A DNA stretch of 64,000 nt from NCBI GenBank assembly GCA_022813625.1, contig JAKLMB010000013.1:927786-991785 (forward strand). Reading direction: 5' to 3'. Source of the DNA: Aaosphaeria pasadenensis (lineage: Eukaryota; Ascomycota; Dothideomycetes; Pleosporales). The notes under the pieces are model-generated. The model was given only the letters and a program-made list of their open reading frames with translations, had not been told where the DNA came from and did not search any database. The first letter of the stretch is position 1. Each line of letters starts with the position of its first letter. Position numbers and translations under genes: made by a program. This document shows positions 32,375 to 42,918 of this stretch, in pieces.

Positions 32375-34532
32375 TTACAACCTTGCCCTCTCTGTATGAG
32401 TTCCCAGTAACCTTTCAATCTCATCCCTCTGCCTCCGCAGCAAATCATTCATTTCAGCTTGATGTTTTGCCTGCAGGTCCTTGTACTCCTCAACGATATT
32501 TCGCTTATCTTCAAATATTGCTGACAAGTCCACGGACGAAGATTCCTGAGTTTCGTCTTGTGCCTCCTGATTTGAACCATCTGTGCCTTCTGATTCTAGG
32601 AAGCGCAGATCAAGACCAGTCAATTTATCCTCGGCTCTCCAGTCTGTGAGGATCTTCAAAAATGCCGGGGCTCCATAACCGTAAGTTGCATTCTTTGCTG
32701 CGCTTGTAGATGGCGTGCCTTCATTGTTGTAGTAGCCCGGTGTACACTCTTCGAAGAATTTAGCACGAATAGCTGTGCTATCAACTATTTTCTTTGTCCA
32801 TTCTTCTTCAGCTTCTTCGGTAGGCTCCAGTGTTCGCACACCGCGTTTTTGCGCTTCTGAGATCACATATGCAAAATGCCTCGCTTGATCGGCAGTGACA
32901 TGCATGAAGTTCGGCGTGAGGGCAGCTTGAGTGATCTGTACAATGAAGCAATTTGGGAAGCCCCGGGTAGACCAGCCGTGGAGTGTCTGTGCGCCGTCTT
33001 TCCACTTCTCTGTAATTGTCAGGCCATCACGGCCATAGATTTCGAAGCCGGTTCGATGGGTCCAGTTGGTCGCGAGCTCGAATCCCGTCGCATAGATAAG
33101 ACAATCAATCTCATATTCTTTTCCATTTGCAACAATGCCTTTCTCTGTAATGTAGTCGACGCCCTTGCCTTTCGTGTCGACTAACTCAACGTTGGGGCGA
33201 TTGAAAGTCTGGAGATACTCATCATGGAAACATGGCCGTTTGCAGAATTGATTGTACCATGGCTTCAGAGAGTCTGCAGTTTCCTTGTTCTGCACGACTG
33301 AGTCACAACGTGCGCGAATCTGCTCCATCTTTTTGTAGTCTGCGATCTGTAGCTGTGCTGCCGCTTCCAAGGGGTCAATATCTGCGTCTCGAAATTTGGT
33401 GAGCAGTTCGCGTATGATATCAGTCCATCCATCAGCCACCATATCTTCAGCCTCCATGCCGCCGTTGACAATACTATCAAAGTTGTCCATTCGCTTTTTC
33501 TGCCATCCTGGCTGTAAACCTTTCACCCACGAAGGGTCGGTAGGCCTGTTGCCCCGTACGTCAATTGATGATGGCGTGCGTTGGAACACATAGAGTTTCT
33601 CTGCCCATTCACCCAAATGTGGAACAATCTGGACGGCTGTAGCCCCTGTTCCAATTATGCCGACTCTTTTGTTCTTCAGCTTTTCCAAGTTGCCAGCCGG
33701 ATCTCCTCCGGTGTAACCAAAGTCCCATCTCGACGAGTGGAAGGAATGACCCTTAAAGTCTTCGACACCCTTCACACCAGGTAGCTTGGGTCGATGAAGT
33801 GGCCCAGCGGCTGGAATGATGTATCGTGACTTGATCTTATCATTTCGGGATGTACTCGTGAACCATAACCCTTCTTCCTCATTCCATCGCATGCTCTCTA
33901 CTTCGGTCTGAAACAAGGCACGACGGTACAAGTCGAATTTTTCGCCTATCATTCGTGAATGTGCGAGAAGTTCTTTAGCTCGTGCATATTTTTCGGAAGG
34001 TATGTAGCCAACCTCTTCGAGTAGAGGCATATAGATATAAGATTCAATGTCGCATTGAGCACCGGGATACCGGTTCCAGTACCTGAAAGTAATCGTTTAA
34101 AATCCATGAGCATCAACCAGTTGAATAAACGTACCAAGTTCCACCGAAGTCCCCTGCTTTCTCGATGATCCTGAAATTCTCTATTCCCAATTCAATCAGA
34201 CGCACTGCGACGACCTGTGCACCATATCCACCTCCAATAATGACAGCATCCACCTTCTCTTCGATTGGATCTCTTTTGAATCCTGGCTCGACCCAAGGGT
34301 CGGTAAGGTAATGAGAAAGATGTCCATCAATTATAGTATACTGGTTGATGCCTAGATTGCGGGCGAGGCGCTTGTCGCGCTCCTCGAGGTACTTTGCCTT
34401 GAGCTCAGTTGGATCAAAGGGGAGAGATTCCCCTTCCAGCTTCTCTTCAGTTCTGATTTCCACCTGCTCCTTCTCCACCATTGGAATTGGAACTTCTGCG
34501 ACTGATGCGGGTGAAACTTTGGCGGCTGCCAT
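32375..34532 (-). CDS. Baeyer-Villiger-type flavin monooxygenase
   Basis: Two exons on the minus strand, 34532-34135 and 34082-32375, separated by a 52-base gtacgt..ttcag intron, give 701 residues. The start at 34532 is the first ATG; the longer frame begins with TTG. FAD site: GGGYGAQ (about 100-106). Second dinucleotide site: GIIGTGATAVQ. Between them is the Baeyer-Villiger fingerprint FKGHSFHSSRW. An ATG-type motif (YATGFE) follows. The enzyme would insert oxygen next to a ketone using NADPH and O2. The N-terminal extension of about 90 residues is typical of the larger fungal members. The C-terminal 60 residues are charged and coiled-coil-like. Substrate unknown. Confidence 0.88.
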
Positions 34533-35119
34533 GTCTGCGGCTAGTACATCAAACTTTGAGAGTGGCCTCAATCTGATAGCATGAAGTAGAACTTAAATAT
34601 CTGTATTTCTCATGAATGATGCCGCGGTAGGCTCTCTCGGTATCTCCACTTCATAGGTAGTGTGGAACGACTCGCCCGTGTGAAGACCGCCGACAGGGCC
34701 AAGTGATGGAGTTCATTGGTCGAATCCCCGCTTCATTCCAAATGAGGAAAATTGTTCGATATGACTGGTTGTCGTGACTCGAACCCGAGGGTGGAAGAAC
34801 CCTACTTTCCCCAGTTTCTCAGAGTGGGGCATTGCTGGTGGATAATGGCTACGGCCGGGTGTTCCCAGATCACCGACTAAGGCCAAACGAGTCGAAGAGC
34901 CTAGCGGGCATGTCTTACTTCTGTTGCTTGCTACTCGTACTTGCACCAGATCACCACTGCAGACAGGGCCACTCACTTTGCTAGAATGAGAGATCTGTTG
35001 AAGGTGTAATCGATTATTTTTAGTTCAAAGAAACCATCTTAGCGATCGGAATATGCCGACTACATTATTTGATGTATACATGGGTCATGAAGAACATTAA
35101 GTCAAGTATACATACACAC
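34533..35119. other. Intergenic with tRNA-like fragments
   Basis: The stretch 34660-34737 shows a weak tRNA-like outline: ggaacga at its start can pair with tcattcc at its end with one mismatch, and tggtcgaatcccc resembles a B box lacking one T. A second T-loop-like string (gactcgaaccc) lies near 34773 on the other strand. Neither folds to a clean cloverleaf by eye, so I do not call a tRNA gene. Confidence 0.25.
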
Positions 35120-35788
35120 TCAAACAACGACCTCCCGAAATTCAAACATGATCGGCCTAGTATGGCGGAAACACTCTCGGCTCTCTAGATTGGTCCACCA
35201 TCGGGCAAGGCTTGTCTGTTGCTCCTGCCATCCCTCTCTTATCTTCACAAAATCGATGTGGCCGATTGCACATACCGCAGCAATATCTGCGATTGTCAAC
35301 TCGTCGCCAACCAAGTACTCCTTGCCTTGATATCCTCTTTCCCGCGTCAACTGTTCTAATGCTTTCATACCGCCATCGATCTTGCGATTCTGTCGGGCCA
35401 TCCATTCATTACTCTTATGTTCTCCACGCTGAGTCTCCCAAAACTGAAGTACTGCAGCATCTAATATGCCCTCCGATAAGACCTGAATCTGCCTTGCGTG
35501 AAGGTCGAGATCAATATCACCGGTCAAGAGTAGTGGTTTCCTGTCTGAATACTTCTGTATAATGTATTCTTGAATGTGGGCACTGTCATATACCGGTGGC
35601 CGACCATCTGGAAATAGAAGGATAGGCAACTTTTCCAGTGGGTTGTATTTTGGTGTTTGGGTTTCTGATTGCCATGGAATTTCATTCTGAAGGGTAAAAG
35701 GAATTGCTTTGAGTTCAAGCGCAACTCGATTCATTCGCGCGAAAGGCGACGGGGTGGCCGATATGAGCGTGAGAGTTTCGGAAGACAT
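35120..35788 (-). CDS. Glutathione S-transferase family protein
   Basis: A 222-residue protein from the ATG at 35788; the frame extends upstream only through a GTG start. The N-terminal thioredoxin-like domain starts with SATPSPFARMNRVALELK and has the cis-proline region EKLPILLFPDG followed by VYDSAHIQEYI (glutathione-site Ser/Asp-type residues). The C-terminal helical domain includes YLVGDELTIADIAAV, the standard helix-capping motif. No signal peptide, so cytosolic. It probably conjugates or isomerises an electrophilic substrate. It lies on the same strand as the monooxygenase, 587 bases upstream of that gene's start, a plausible detoxification pair. Confidence 0.88.
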   Translation of the reverse strand: MSSETLTLISATPSPFARMNRVALELKAIPFTLQNEIPWQSETQTPKYNPLEKLPILLFPDGRPPVYDSAHIQEYIIQKYSDRKPLLLTGDIDLDLHARQIQVLSEGILDAAVLQFWETQRGEHKSNEWMARQNRKIDGGMKALEQLTRERGYQGKEYLVGDELTIADIAAVCAIGHIDFVKIREGWQEQQTSLARWWTNLESRECFRHTRPIMFEFREVVV

Positions 35789-37258
35789 GGATTTTGAATC
35801 TTTGCTTCGAAGATCAACACTCTTCCACACTGGTTTGCGTTTCGAGGGTTCTCTTGTTTACATATCATATCCGCAGATGTATTTGCGCCTTAACGTCATA
35901 CGTCATGATACCAACATTCTTTGATGAATTTGCGCCACCTTCTAGATCAACGAGTACGATGAGCAAAAATGCCTTTGTATGGTTGACGTGATAGGGTGCC
36001 ATGTTATGCGCGAACTCGTGCAAAGTTTAAGATCCATGCGAAAAGCTGGTCTTGTGATTGTAGTCGATGAAGGCTCGAACAGCTGGAGCATCACTGATCG
36101 GTCACAGTGCTTGATGGATCCAATAATTGCGCAATGCAACCTCGCTACGGCACTCCCAATTAACATTAAGTGGCTGAAGTCGCGGAAGCCATCATTGAAC
36201 TCCATTCCATGCCAGCCAAAGAAATGTAAAATCGCTTAGACATTTGCGATCCATGCTTTTGTGCTGATACGGCTGAAGAGGCTGATTCGACTACATACTG
36301 CTGACGTCAAAGAAGAGCGGACTATCTGATCGTTGCATCGGAGGCCCGTGGAATTGTGCAATTTCCTAGTATGAAAGGAAGACAGTATAGAAAACCCATC
36401 CAACTCCTACTCTTGCTCCTTCTGTCGCCCATATTTCACGCTCTTTGTCTAATCGCGCGCGCGATCTTTGCGTAAATGTATTGGTATGTTATCGTAGAAG
36501 TCTCACGACATGAGACGATCCGCTACATTGTAGTATGAGTAGTTTTAACAGGGAGATGATCGCTGGGACTCGAATAAATTGAACAAATCTCCCCATGTGC
36601 AATTCAAATTACGCGATTTAAGATACACCTTCTCTTAACACAAGAACATACAGCTTTGATGTAACCAAACCAGACCTGTCAGACTACTGGTAAATCAAAG
36701 AACATCGTGCGACCCGTTTCCGAACGCCCATGGCCATGTAATGTGATGTCATGCTCAGCGAATTAAATCAATTTGGTGCCGTGATGTTGCGGTCGTACGA
36801 GTAGTACAGGGTCTGAATGAAAAGGTACATACCTACCCAATCGGCAATAGGTTAGGATAGGTTGGGAAGGGTTCTACATCAACAAACCAGCAGCCAAATG
36901 TGCAATGCTCACATTCACTACTGACATTTGAGTAAAACGAGAGAAAGTTTGACGATTATATTTCTGCACCAGCATAAGGCCTAAATTATCATCATCTTGA
37001 GTATTAATTAATATTGTGATGGAATAGGATACTGATTGTTAAATGTTCTTTCATCACATGTTGTGTCTGGAGATACTAGAGCCCCGCCATTCTTCAACAT
37101 TTACGTCATGCTACGTAACGAGGCCCGAGCATCGTGCATCACCAGATCATCACCAAAGGCCCATAAAGTAGCTCTACAGCCAGTCCGTTATTGCCTCCAA
37201 TCTTCAATCTACGAAATCCGCATAACTAAAACAGACACGCTTCTTACTCATAATCACC
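35789..37258. other. Intergenic between divergent genes
   Basis: No gene supported. Contains a short cgcgcgcg run near 36460 and AT-rich parts. It is shared upstream DNA of the glutathione transferase (minus) and the GAEQDR repeat protein (plus). Confidence 0.45.
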
Positions 37259-37767
37259 ATGAACCCATTTAGCAGCACTACCAATGATACAGGTGCGAGT
37301 GCTTCCGGCAACGCATATTACGGTTCTGGTGCCGAACAGGATCGGTATGCATCGCATTTCAGCATTGGAACCGAAGGCTTCGACCGTATTAAAAAGGCCG
37401 CCATGACCAAAGGTACAGGTGCTGAGCAAGATCGCTATCAGGCCCATTTCGGACTTGACGAGGAAAAGGTCAAGGCCGCTGCGATGAGCATAATCAATGC
37501 CAAGGGCGACGGGGCAGAGCAGGACAGACATGCCTCTCACTTTGGACTTGGGGCCGATGGATGGGCACGGGCAAGGGAACTGGCACGAGCACAAGGAGTC
37601 GGCGCCGAACAGGTTCGTTCTCTGAATAATTATCATGGTTGAAAACTGCTTATCACGGCCAGGATCGCTACGGATCTCATTTCAGCATCAACAAGAGTAG
37701 CATTGACAAGGCGGCACAGTCAATACAAGATAGTGCGAAGGACGCCGCGGATGGGCTGAGAAAGTAA
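37259..37767 (+). CDS. GAEQDR tandem-repeat protein (four units)
   Basis: Two exons, 37259-37612 and 37663-37767, joined by a 50-base gttcgt..gccag intron, give 152 residues. The protein is almost entirely four tandem units of 30-40 residues, starting at about residues 22, 52, 83 and 113. Each opens with G-x-G-A-E-Q-D-R, then Tyr or His, x, Ser or Ala, His-Phe, followed by a Lys/Ala-rich helix-like stretch. The fourth unit is cut by the intron precisely between GAEQ and DRY; unspliced reading ends in VRSLNNYHG and loses it. That the splice regenerates the repeat is strong proof that the gene model is right. No signal peptide, no cysteines. I do not know this repeat family. Confidence 0.85.
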
Positions 37768-38382
37768 ACGAACACCAGAAATCACCCCACAGTCTCGGTC
37801 AATAGGCAGCTGGCGACACCAATTCTTATGAAACACCAACATTCCTGACTTCGCTGATAAAAGTGACATCAAAATCTATGCTTAACAAATATTGTATCAA
37901 ATTTGAGAATAATAATTACGCCACCTGTTACGAGGCCGAATAAGACTTATGAACAACGTCGAGATCAAAAACATTACAAAAGTAGTAATATGATTCTGGG
38001 ACATGCCTCATAAGAAGTTCTACTAATGTATCGTGACATGGTCTGTCGATTCTATTCCAGTGTTACACGCAGTCTGTCTAGATAATGTAGAGCTCGACAA
38101 TTCATCTTCAGGGTAACACGAAGCCAGACACTTTTAAACTAATCTCAAATAGCATGAATATCAACAACATTAGCACTGTGTATGCCTGAATAGATTGATA
38201 ATATCTATCGTTGATGCTGTCCGCATAGGCCATGAACCCCATTGGCGTGTTATCTGGCCTTGCTTTGCTATTGATCGAGCCTCAGAGGAGTTCAGGCAAT
38301 AATGCATGAAATCTGCTGTCTTACGATGGAGGAAAAAGCCGCAGATTAATAACTGTACAGTGGGAGTCAATTTGGAACGAAA
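37768..38382. other. Intergenic, AT-rich, nothing seen
   Basis: The 3' regions of two convergent genes. No frames of interest. Confidence 0.5.
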
Positions 38383-39327
38383 TCATTTCGACTGCGTTCC
38401 AGATATCTCCTCGATGATACTTGTATCAAGGAACTTTTCCAAATCTGCTTTGGTCGCCGAAGCCCTCTTGTCCTGCGTTGCTAAGTATTTGTCCTCATCC
38501 ACTAACAAATCCAAGAGGTCGTCGCCCCAACGGCCACTCCATTTATGATCTTCCCATACATCTGCAATGACTTTCGCATCAGAGCCCACTTCGTTTGCAA
38601 CAAACTGGTAAACACTCTCTGGCTTATTGTTGAAAACATCCAGAGTTCGATTCAATGCTTTCACAAACTCCACAATGTCCTTCCGTTTGGCGGGGTCGTT
38701 CAACTTATCCGTTGTAGTGTATAGGGCATACATTTCGCGATATATAGACCCGTTTTGGAAGGTGACGGCATCATCACCCAGTGCTTTTGCTCCAAGTTCG
38801 ACGGCAGGCTCCCACACCCCAAATGCATCTATTTGCTTGCCACTAATCATGGCTGGAAATGTACCCGATCCGCACGGAGCCTTCATACACACGTTGCCGC
38901 TTACAGTTGTATACTCCTTCACACCGACATTATTCATCATTCGGGAAATGAACACCCCTGCACTGGTTCCTGGGATCGTGCCTATTTTCTTTCCCTTCAA
39001 ATCTTTCAAATCTTTGATACCTGATTTCTTGTTCGCCACGATTCGATAAGATGCCTCGCATATCATGTAAATCAGTCGAATGTTCTTGTGAGACGCGTAT
39101 TGCTTTAAGCCTTGTGTTTCGGCATTGGCGGCGAGATCCACGGACTTGTCGGACCCAAGGTTGGCCACGCCTCCGCTGGTAAGTGTAGCTGAGGTAGACC
39201 CTTTATAAAAGTTCTTGATCGCATAAGGCTGGGGTGTGTGCTCGATCCACTGTAAAGAAGTTGCGATCTTCAAGCTGAACGCAACAGAGCTTAGAAGCAA
39301 GATGTTAATAGACTGAATAGATAGCAT
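38383..39327 (-). CDS. Secreted substrate-binding protein (NMT1/THI5- or SsuA-like)
   Basis: A 314-residue protein with a hydrophobic N-terminus (about 1-24) that fits a signal peptide. The body has the layout of a type II periplasmic binding protein of the NMT1/SsuA/NrtA kind: a ligand-site region KGSTSATLTSGGVANLGS, then KDLKGKKIGTIPGTSAGVFI, then GKQIDAFGVWEPAVELGAKA, and a C-terminal helical part. In bacteria such proteins feed ABC importers for sulfonates, nitrate or pyrimidine precursors. Here it stands alone in a fungus with an export signal and no importer nearby, so it may bind a ligand outside the cell. Two cysteines (NVCMKAPCGSG) could form a disulfide. No intron. Transfer from bacteria is possible but unproven. 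Confidence 0.75.
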   Translation of the reverse strand: MLSIQSINILLLSSVAFSLKIATSLQWIEHTPQPYAIKNFYKGSTSATLTSGGVANLGSDKSVDLAANAETQGLKQYASHKNIRLIYMICEASYRIVANKKSGIKDLKDLKGKKIGTIPGTSAGVFISRMMNNVGVKEYTTVSGNVCMKAPCGSGTFPAMISGKQIDAFGVWEPAVELGAKALGDDAVTFQNGSIYREMYALYTTTDKLNDPAKRKDIVEFVKALNRTLDVFNNKPESVYQFVANEVGSDAKVIADVWEDHKWSGRWGDDLLDLLVDEDKYLATQDKRASATKADLEKFLDTSIIEEISGTQSK

Positions 39328-40666
39328 GATTTTTCGATAGCCGCTGGAGTAGCAGATTTAAGCTGCCACACATGGGAATGTTATACCTTATATTGTAGTG
39401 AATGAAACTTCCCCGCCCTCGTAGCGAGCTTCATCATCGGTAGTAAACAGTTCTCTGCAACTACTATTGGAGGATTTCACACATTGGGGTATATACCAAC
39501 ATCATCGGACCCATCAACGCGTAAAGTCATTCATATCGGTAATGTCATATTCGTTCAGTGAGATGTCACAATCATATAGGAATTGATTCGCGCAGGGATA
39601 CGGCATGCAAATGTAGAACGCGTGGTAATTTGCCGAACCTATAGCAAAGCGGGTCATATATGCCGACCCTGAAGACAATCCTTGAATTAGCAAAAAAATC
39701 GATGAATCAAGATGATATCGGTAAAGCAAAACACAACTGCCGCTACTAGAAGTATTACTTATCGCAGCACTTTAGTCGGACGACATCTAAGTCGTTACTT
39801 CATCTAAACCTGGGAAACCCCGTCCTATCTTTGTTAATGCTTCGAAGCCTATTAACTCCAGACAGCAATACTCATAATGACGATGTGATCTCGTCCAAGA
39901 GTCCTCCAATCATCTGAGACACTGTTGCGAGAATGAGTATTCCTATTGCTATCAATGGCACCGCGTCTTGCTGTTCGCATCTTTGGGATTTCGTATTGAT
40001 TGTTGAATTCTACGTATAAATTACGAATGTGATGGATTTTCGGGAATAACAAAGTTAACTGAACTTTGATGCTAAAGCGCTATAGCAAATTCTATGATTA
40101 AATCGCCTCTAGGCTTTTGTTTCTTAATTTGACTACAATATGTGCTATCGAAGATGTTGGCTCGGTGTGCAAGTGACGTTAAATCTATCTATTTACAAAC
40201 GCAAAAACCATAACATACATATGATCGCAAATAGAGAAAAATAATCACGTAGTATGTAGATGTATGGATGTCGTTGGATCCTAAACTCGATCAATACAAG
40301 TCAGTTACGTAGTCAATGGTAATATGGAAGAGGTCAGCTCAATGAGAACGCTATTATTCACAAGAAGTGTGATCTCATTTCGACGACTCTAGTATTTGCC
40401 TAGAAGATAAATACAGGGTTACAGACCACTGTTGCTTGTAGTCGAATACGAAAAGCGCCAATTGACAATGTCCTTTTCGTTAGCCAATTGCCTAGGTATC
40501 TAGTTACTTTGGTGTCGTGATGCACCTCGGCATCTCACGTCGGCTTCTAGAAAGGGCCGATGTCGCTTTCAGACACTAACTAGCACTCAACTCCCTTAAA
40601 TCTCCATCATTTGGTCATAGTCACAAGAAGTAACTTTTAATTCACAAACGTTTACAAACATTCAAA
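39328..40666. other. Intergenic between divergent genes, nothing seen
   Basis: AT-rich spacer between the substrate-binding protein (minus) and the FAD monooxygenase (plus). No coding frames or repeats supported. Confidence 0.5.
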
Positions 40667-42010
40667 ATGCCTTTCCTCTCAGTTCAACCTAAAATCACCA
40701 TTGCGGGTGCAGGGATTGGCGGATTGACAACTGCGCTCGCTCTTCATGCCGCAGGGTTCACGAATATAAATCTTTATGAATCAGCATCACACCTTACTAC
40801 CCTAGGCGTCGGAATAAACGTTCAACCATCGGCAGTTTTGATTCTTCGCAATCTGGGGCTACTTGATGCTCTAGAGAAAACCGCGATACAAACAAAAGAG
40901 CTGAACTTTTACAACCGCCATGGCGACGCTATATTATCGGAACCAAGAGGTGTGAGTGCAGGCTATACAGTCCCACAGTTCTCAATCCATCGCGGGGAAT
41001 TCCAGATGCTTCTTCTTAGTGCAGTGAAGGAAAGACTGGGCGAAGAATGTATTCATCTCGGTGCTTCGTTGGTGGGCTTTACGGATCTCGAGCAATCAAT
41101 AATGGCGCAGTTTTCATCACGGCATTCTACCATTGTCCAGGAAGTTAGAGGCGACATTCTCATCGCAGCGGATGGCATCAACTCAACAGCAAGAAGGATT
41201 CTGTATCCTAAGGAAGGCCCGCCTCGCTTCTCTGGCCGCATCTTGTGGCGAGGCTGCCTCGAGCGTCCTCCCTACTTGACTGGCGCCAGTATGGTCTGGG
41301 CTGGGCACGCAGACCAAAAGTTCATTGCTTATCCAATCTCGCAGCGATCTGCAGAAAAAGGCAAAAGTTTAGTCAACTGGATTGCAGAACTCAGGGTGCG
41401 CAGTAACGAGGAGTTGCAACAAGACACAACACCACCAAAAACAGACTGGACCAAGACCGTTGATAAAAGTCTATTCAAAGGCCCTTTCGAAAGTTGGAGG
41501 TGTGGGGGTTTAGAGATGAAAGACTTGATCGAGAGTACAGATCAGGTTTTTGAATTCCCTATGAGTGACCGTGATCCAGTGGATCGCTGGAGTTTTGGAC
41601 GATTAACCCTACTTGGCGATGCAGCTCATGCGATGTATCCAATTGGCTCTAACGGTGCATCGCAAGCAATTATAGATGCAGAGACTCTGGCTAAGCACCT
41701 ATCACACTCACCAACGGATCCAGTATCGGCACTACAGAAGTACCAAGATGACAGACTCCCACCCACCACGAAAATAGTAATGGCGAATCGCGCAAATGGC
41801 CCCGACCATGTCCTACAACTAGCTGAGGAAAGAGCGCCTGATGGGTTTACCAATATTTACGATGTCATTCCTCAAGCTGAATTAGAGGATGTTGGCCGTG
41901 TCTACAAGGCGGTGGCTGGGTTCGAAAGGGAGGCAGTGAATGAAAAGGCGCAGAAGACTACAGGTATGGCAGAGAGGAACAATCTCAGAAGCCCTGCACT
42001 GTGGATATAG
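40667..42010 (+). CDS. Class A FAD-dependent monooxygenase (salicylate hydroxylase-like)
   Basis: A single exon of 447 residues from an ATG in AAAATGCC context. FAD-binding GAGIGG at residues 14-19, the DG-type motif (ADGINSTARR, near 168-177) and the second FAD motif GDAAHAMYPIGSNGASQA (about 316-333) are all intact. The layout matches aromatic hydroxylases such as salicylate or 3-hydroxybenzoate hydroxylase and the PhzS group. It uses NADPH and O2 to hydroxylate an aromatic ring. Length is normal for the family, and there is no membrane anchor. It could work with the Baeyer-Villiger enzyme and glutathione transferase a few kilobases away; this is inferred from position only. Confidence 0.88.
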   Translation: MPFLSVQPKITIAGAGIGGLTTALALHAAGFTNINLYESASHLTTLGVGINVQPSAVLILRNLGLLDALEKTAIQTKELNFYNRHGDAILSEPRGVSAGYTVPQFSIHRGEFQMLLLSAVKERLGEECIHLGASLVGFTDLEQSIMAQFSSRHSTIVQEVRGDILIAADGINSTARRILYPKEGPPRFSGRILWRGCLERPPYLTGASMVWAGHADQKFIAYPISQRSAEKGKSLVNWIAELRVRSNEELQQDTTPPKTDWTKTVDKSLFKGPFESWRCGGLEMKDLIESTDQVFEFPMSDRDPVDRWSFGRLTLLGDAAHAMYPIGSNGASQAIIDAETLAKHLSHSPTDPVSALQKYQDDRLPPTTKIVMANRANGPDHVLQLAEERAPDGFTNIYDVIPQAELEDVGRVYKAVAGFEREAVNEKAQKTTGMAERNNLRSPALWI

Positions 42011-42918
42011 GGATACACATTGGAAATTGGGAAGGCAGATTAGTGGTAGCTGTTGTCTTGCCCAGTACGAGAAGCGGTTTCGAAAAATGGTCATATCTTC
42101 CACCCATTCTTTCACTTACCTACGTGAAGATGCTAACAACTAAACTACTGATTTCCTCATGACGTGGGGGCTCTCGTGCGTTTAATCTAACGTCCCCCAG
42201 CCTGTGTATAACCTGACCCCATTTGGACACTGCTAACATCGTTATATCAGTGTATTACGGGAGGGAGAATGGCAAATATTCATTGAAAGCATGAACTACG
42301 TAACGACTTACCTGCGGACCTATGATGGAGCAACATTCATATTTTTGGTAACGATTGAGATTTGTAAAGGTTTGGCTACGCAATTCTACACTACTGAATT
42401 CTGTGCTAATAATCACAGCGCGCATTCTTGATATCTAGCCTGATGTCAAATCCGGACTTTCTTTAGATTTACATGGTCCGGGGAATCCTACAGCAGTTTG
42501 TCAAGAAGGCGATCTCATCTGATGTTCTTGGAACTTAGATGAGATATCAACGAAAACTAAAACATGGATTTAATTGATAGCATTACGGTGCAAGAAGCGA
42601 ACAGCTGACATGCTTGATGGCCCTCACGGAGATTGTCCCCACCAAAGTTGTTTCTACGTTTGGGTAGTCCCTTTCTGTCTTGCATGTATTGAAACCCATA
42701 GCTTTAAACCTTAGATGCCAACTCGGTCTTTTCACATATTGCACAAGATGCGTGATTGTTGTTCATTGGCTGTTACATATTCGATGCAATTATCATATCA
42801 AGAAAGAACACCCTATCGGCGTAAGTTATGGCATGAATTGGTTCTCTGGTATGTCAGCTAGAAGTACAAAATGGATACGGGTTGGCTCGTCCATCACGTT
42901 TATATAAGTCGGGAGATG
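42011..42918. other. Convergent 3' space, nothing seen
   Basis: No gene supported between the monooxygenase and the 3' end of the LAM-like gene. Confidence 0.5.
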
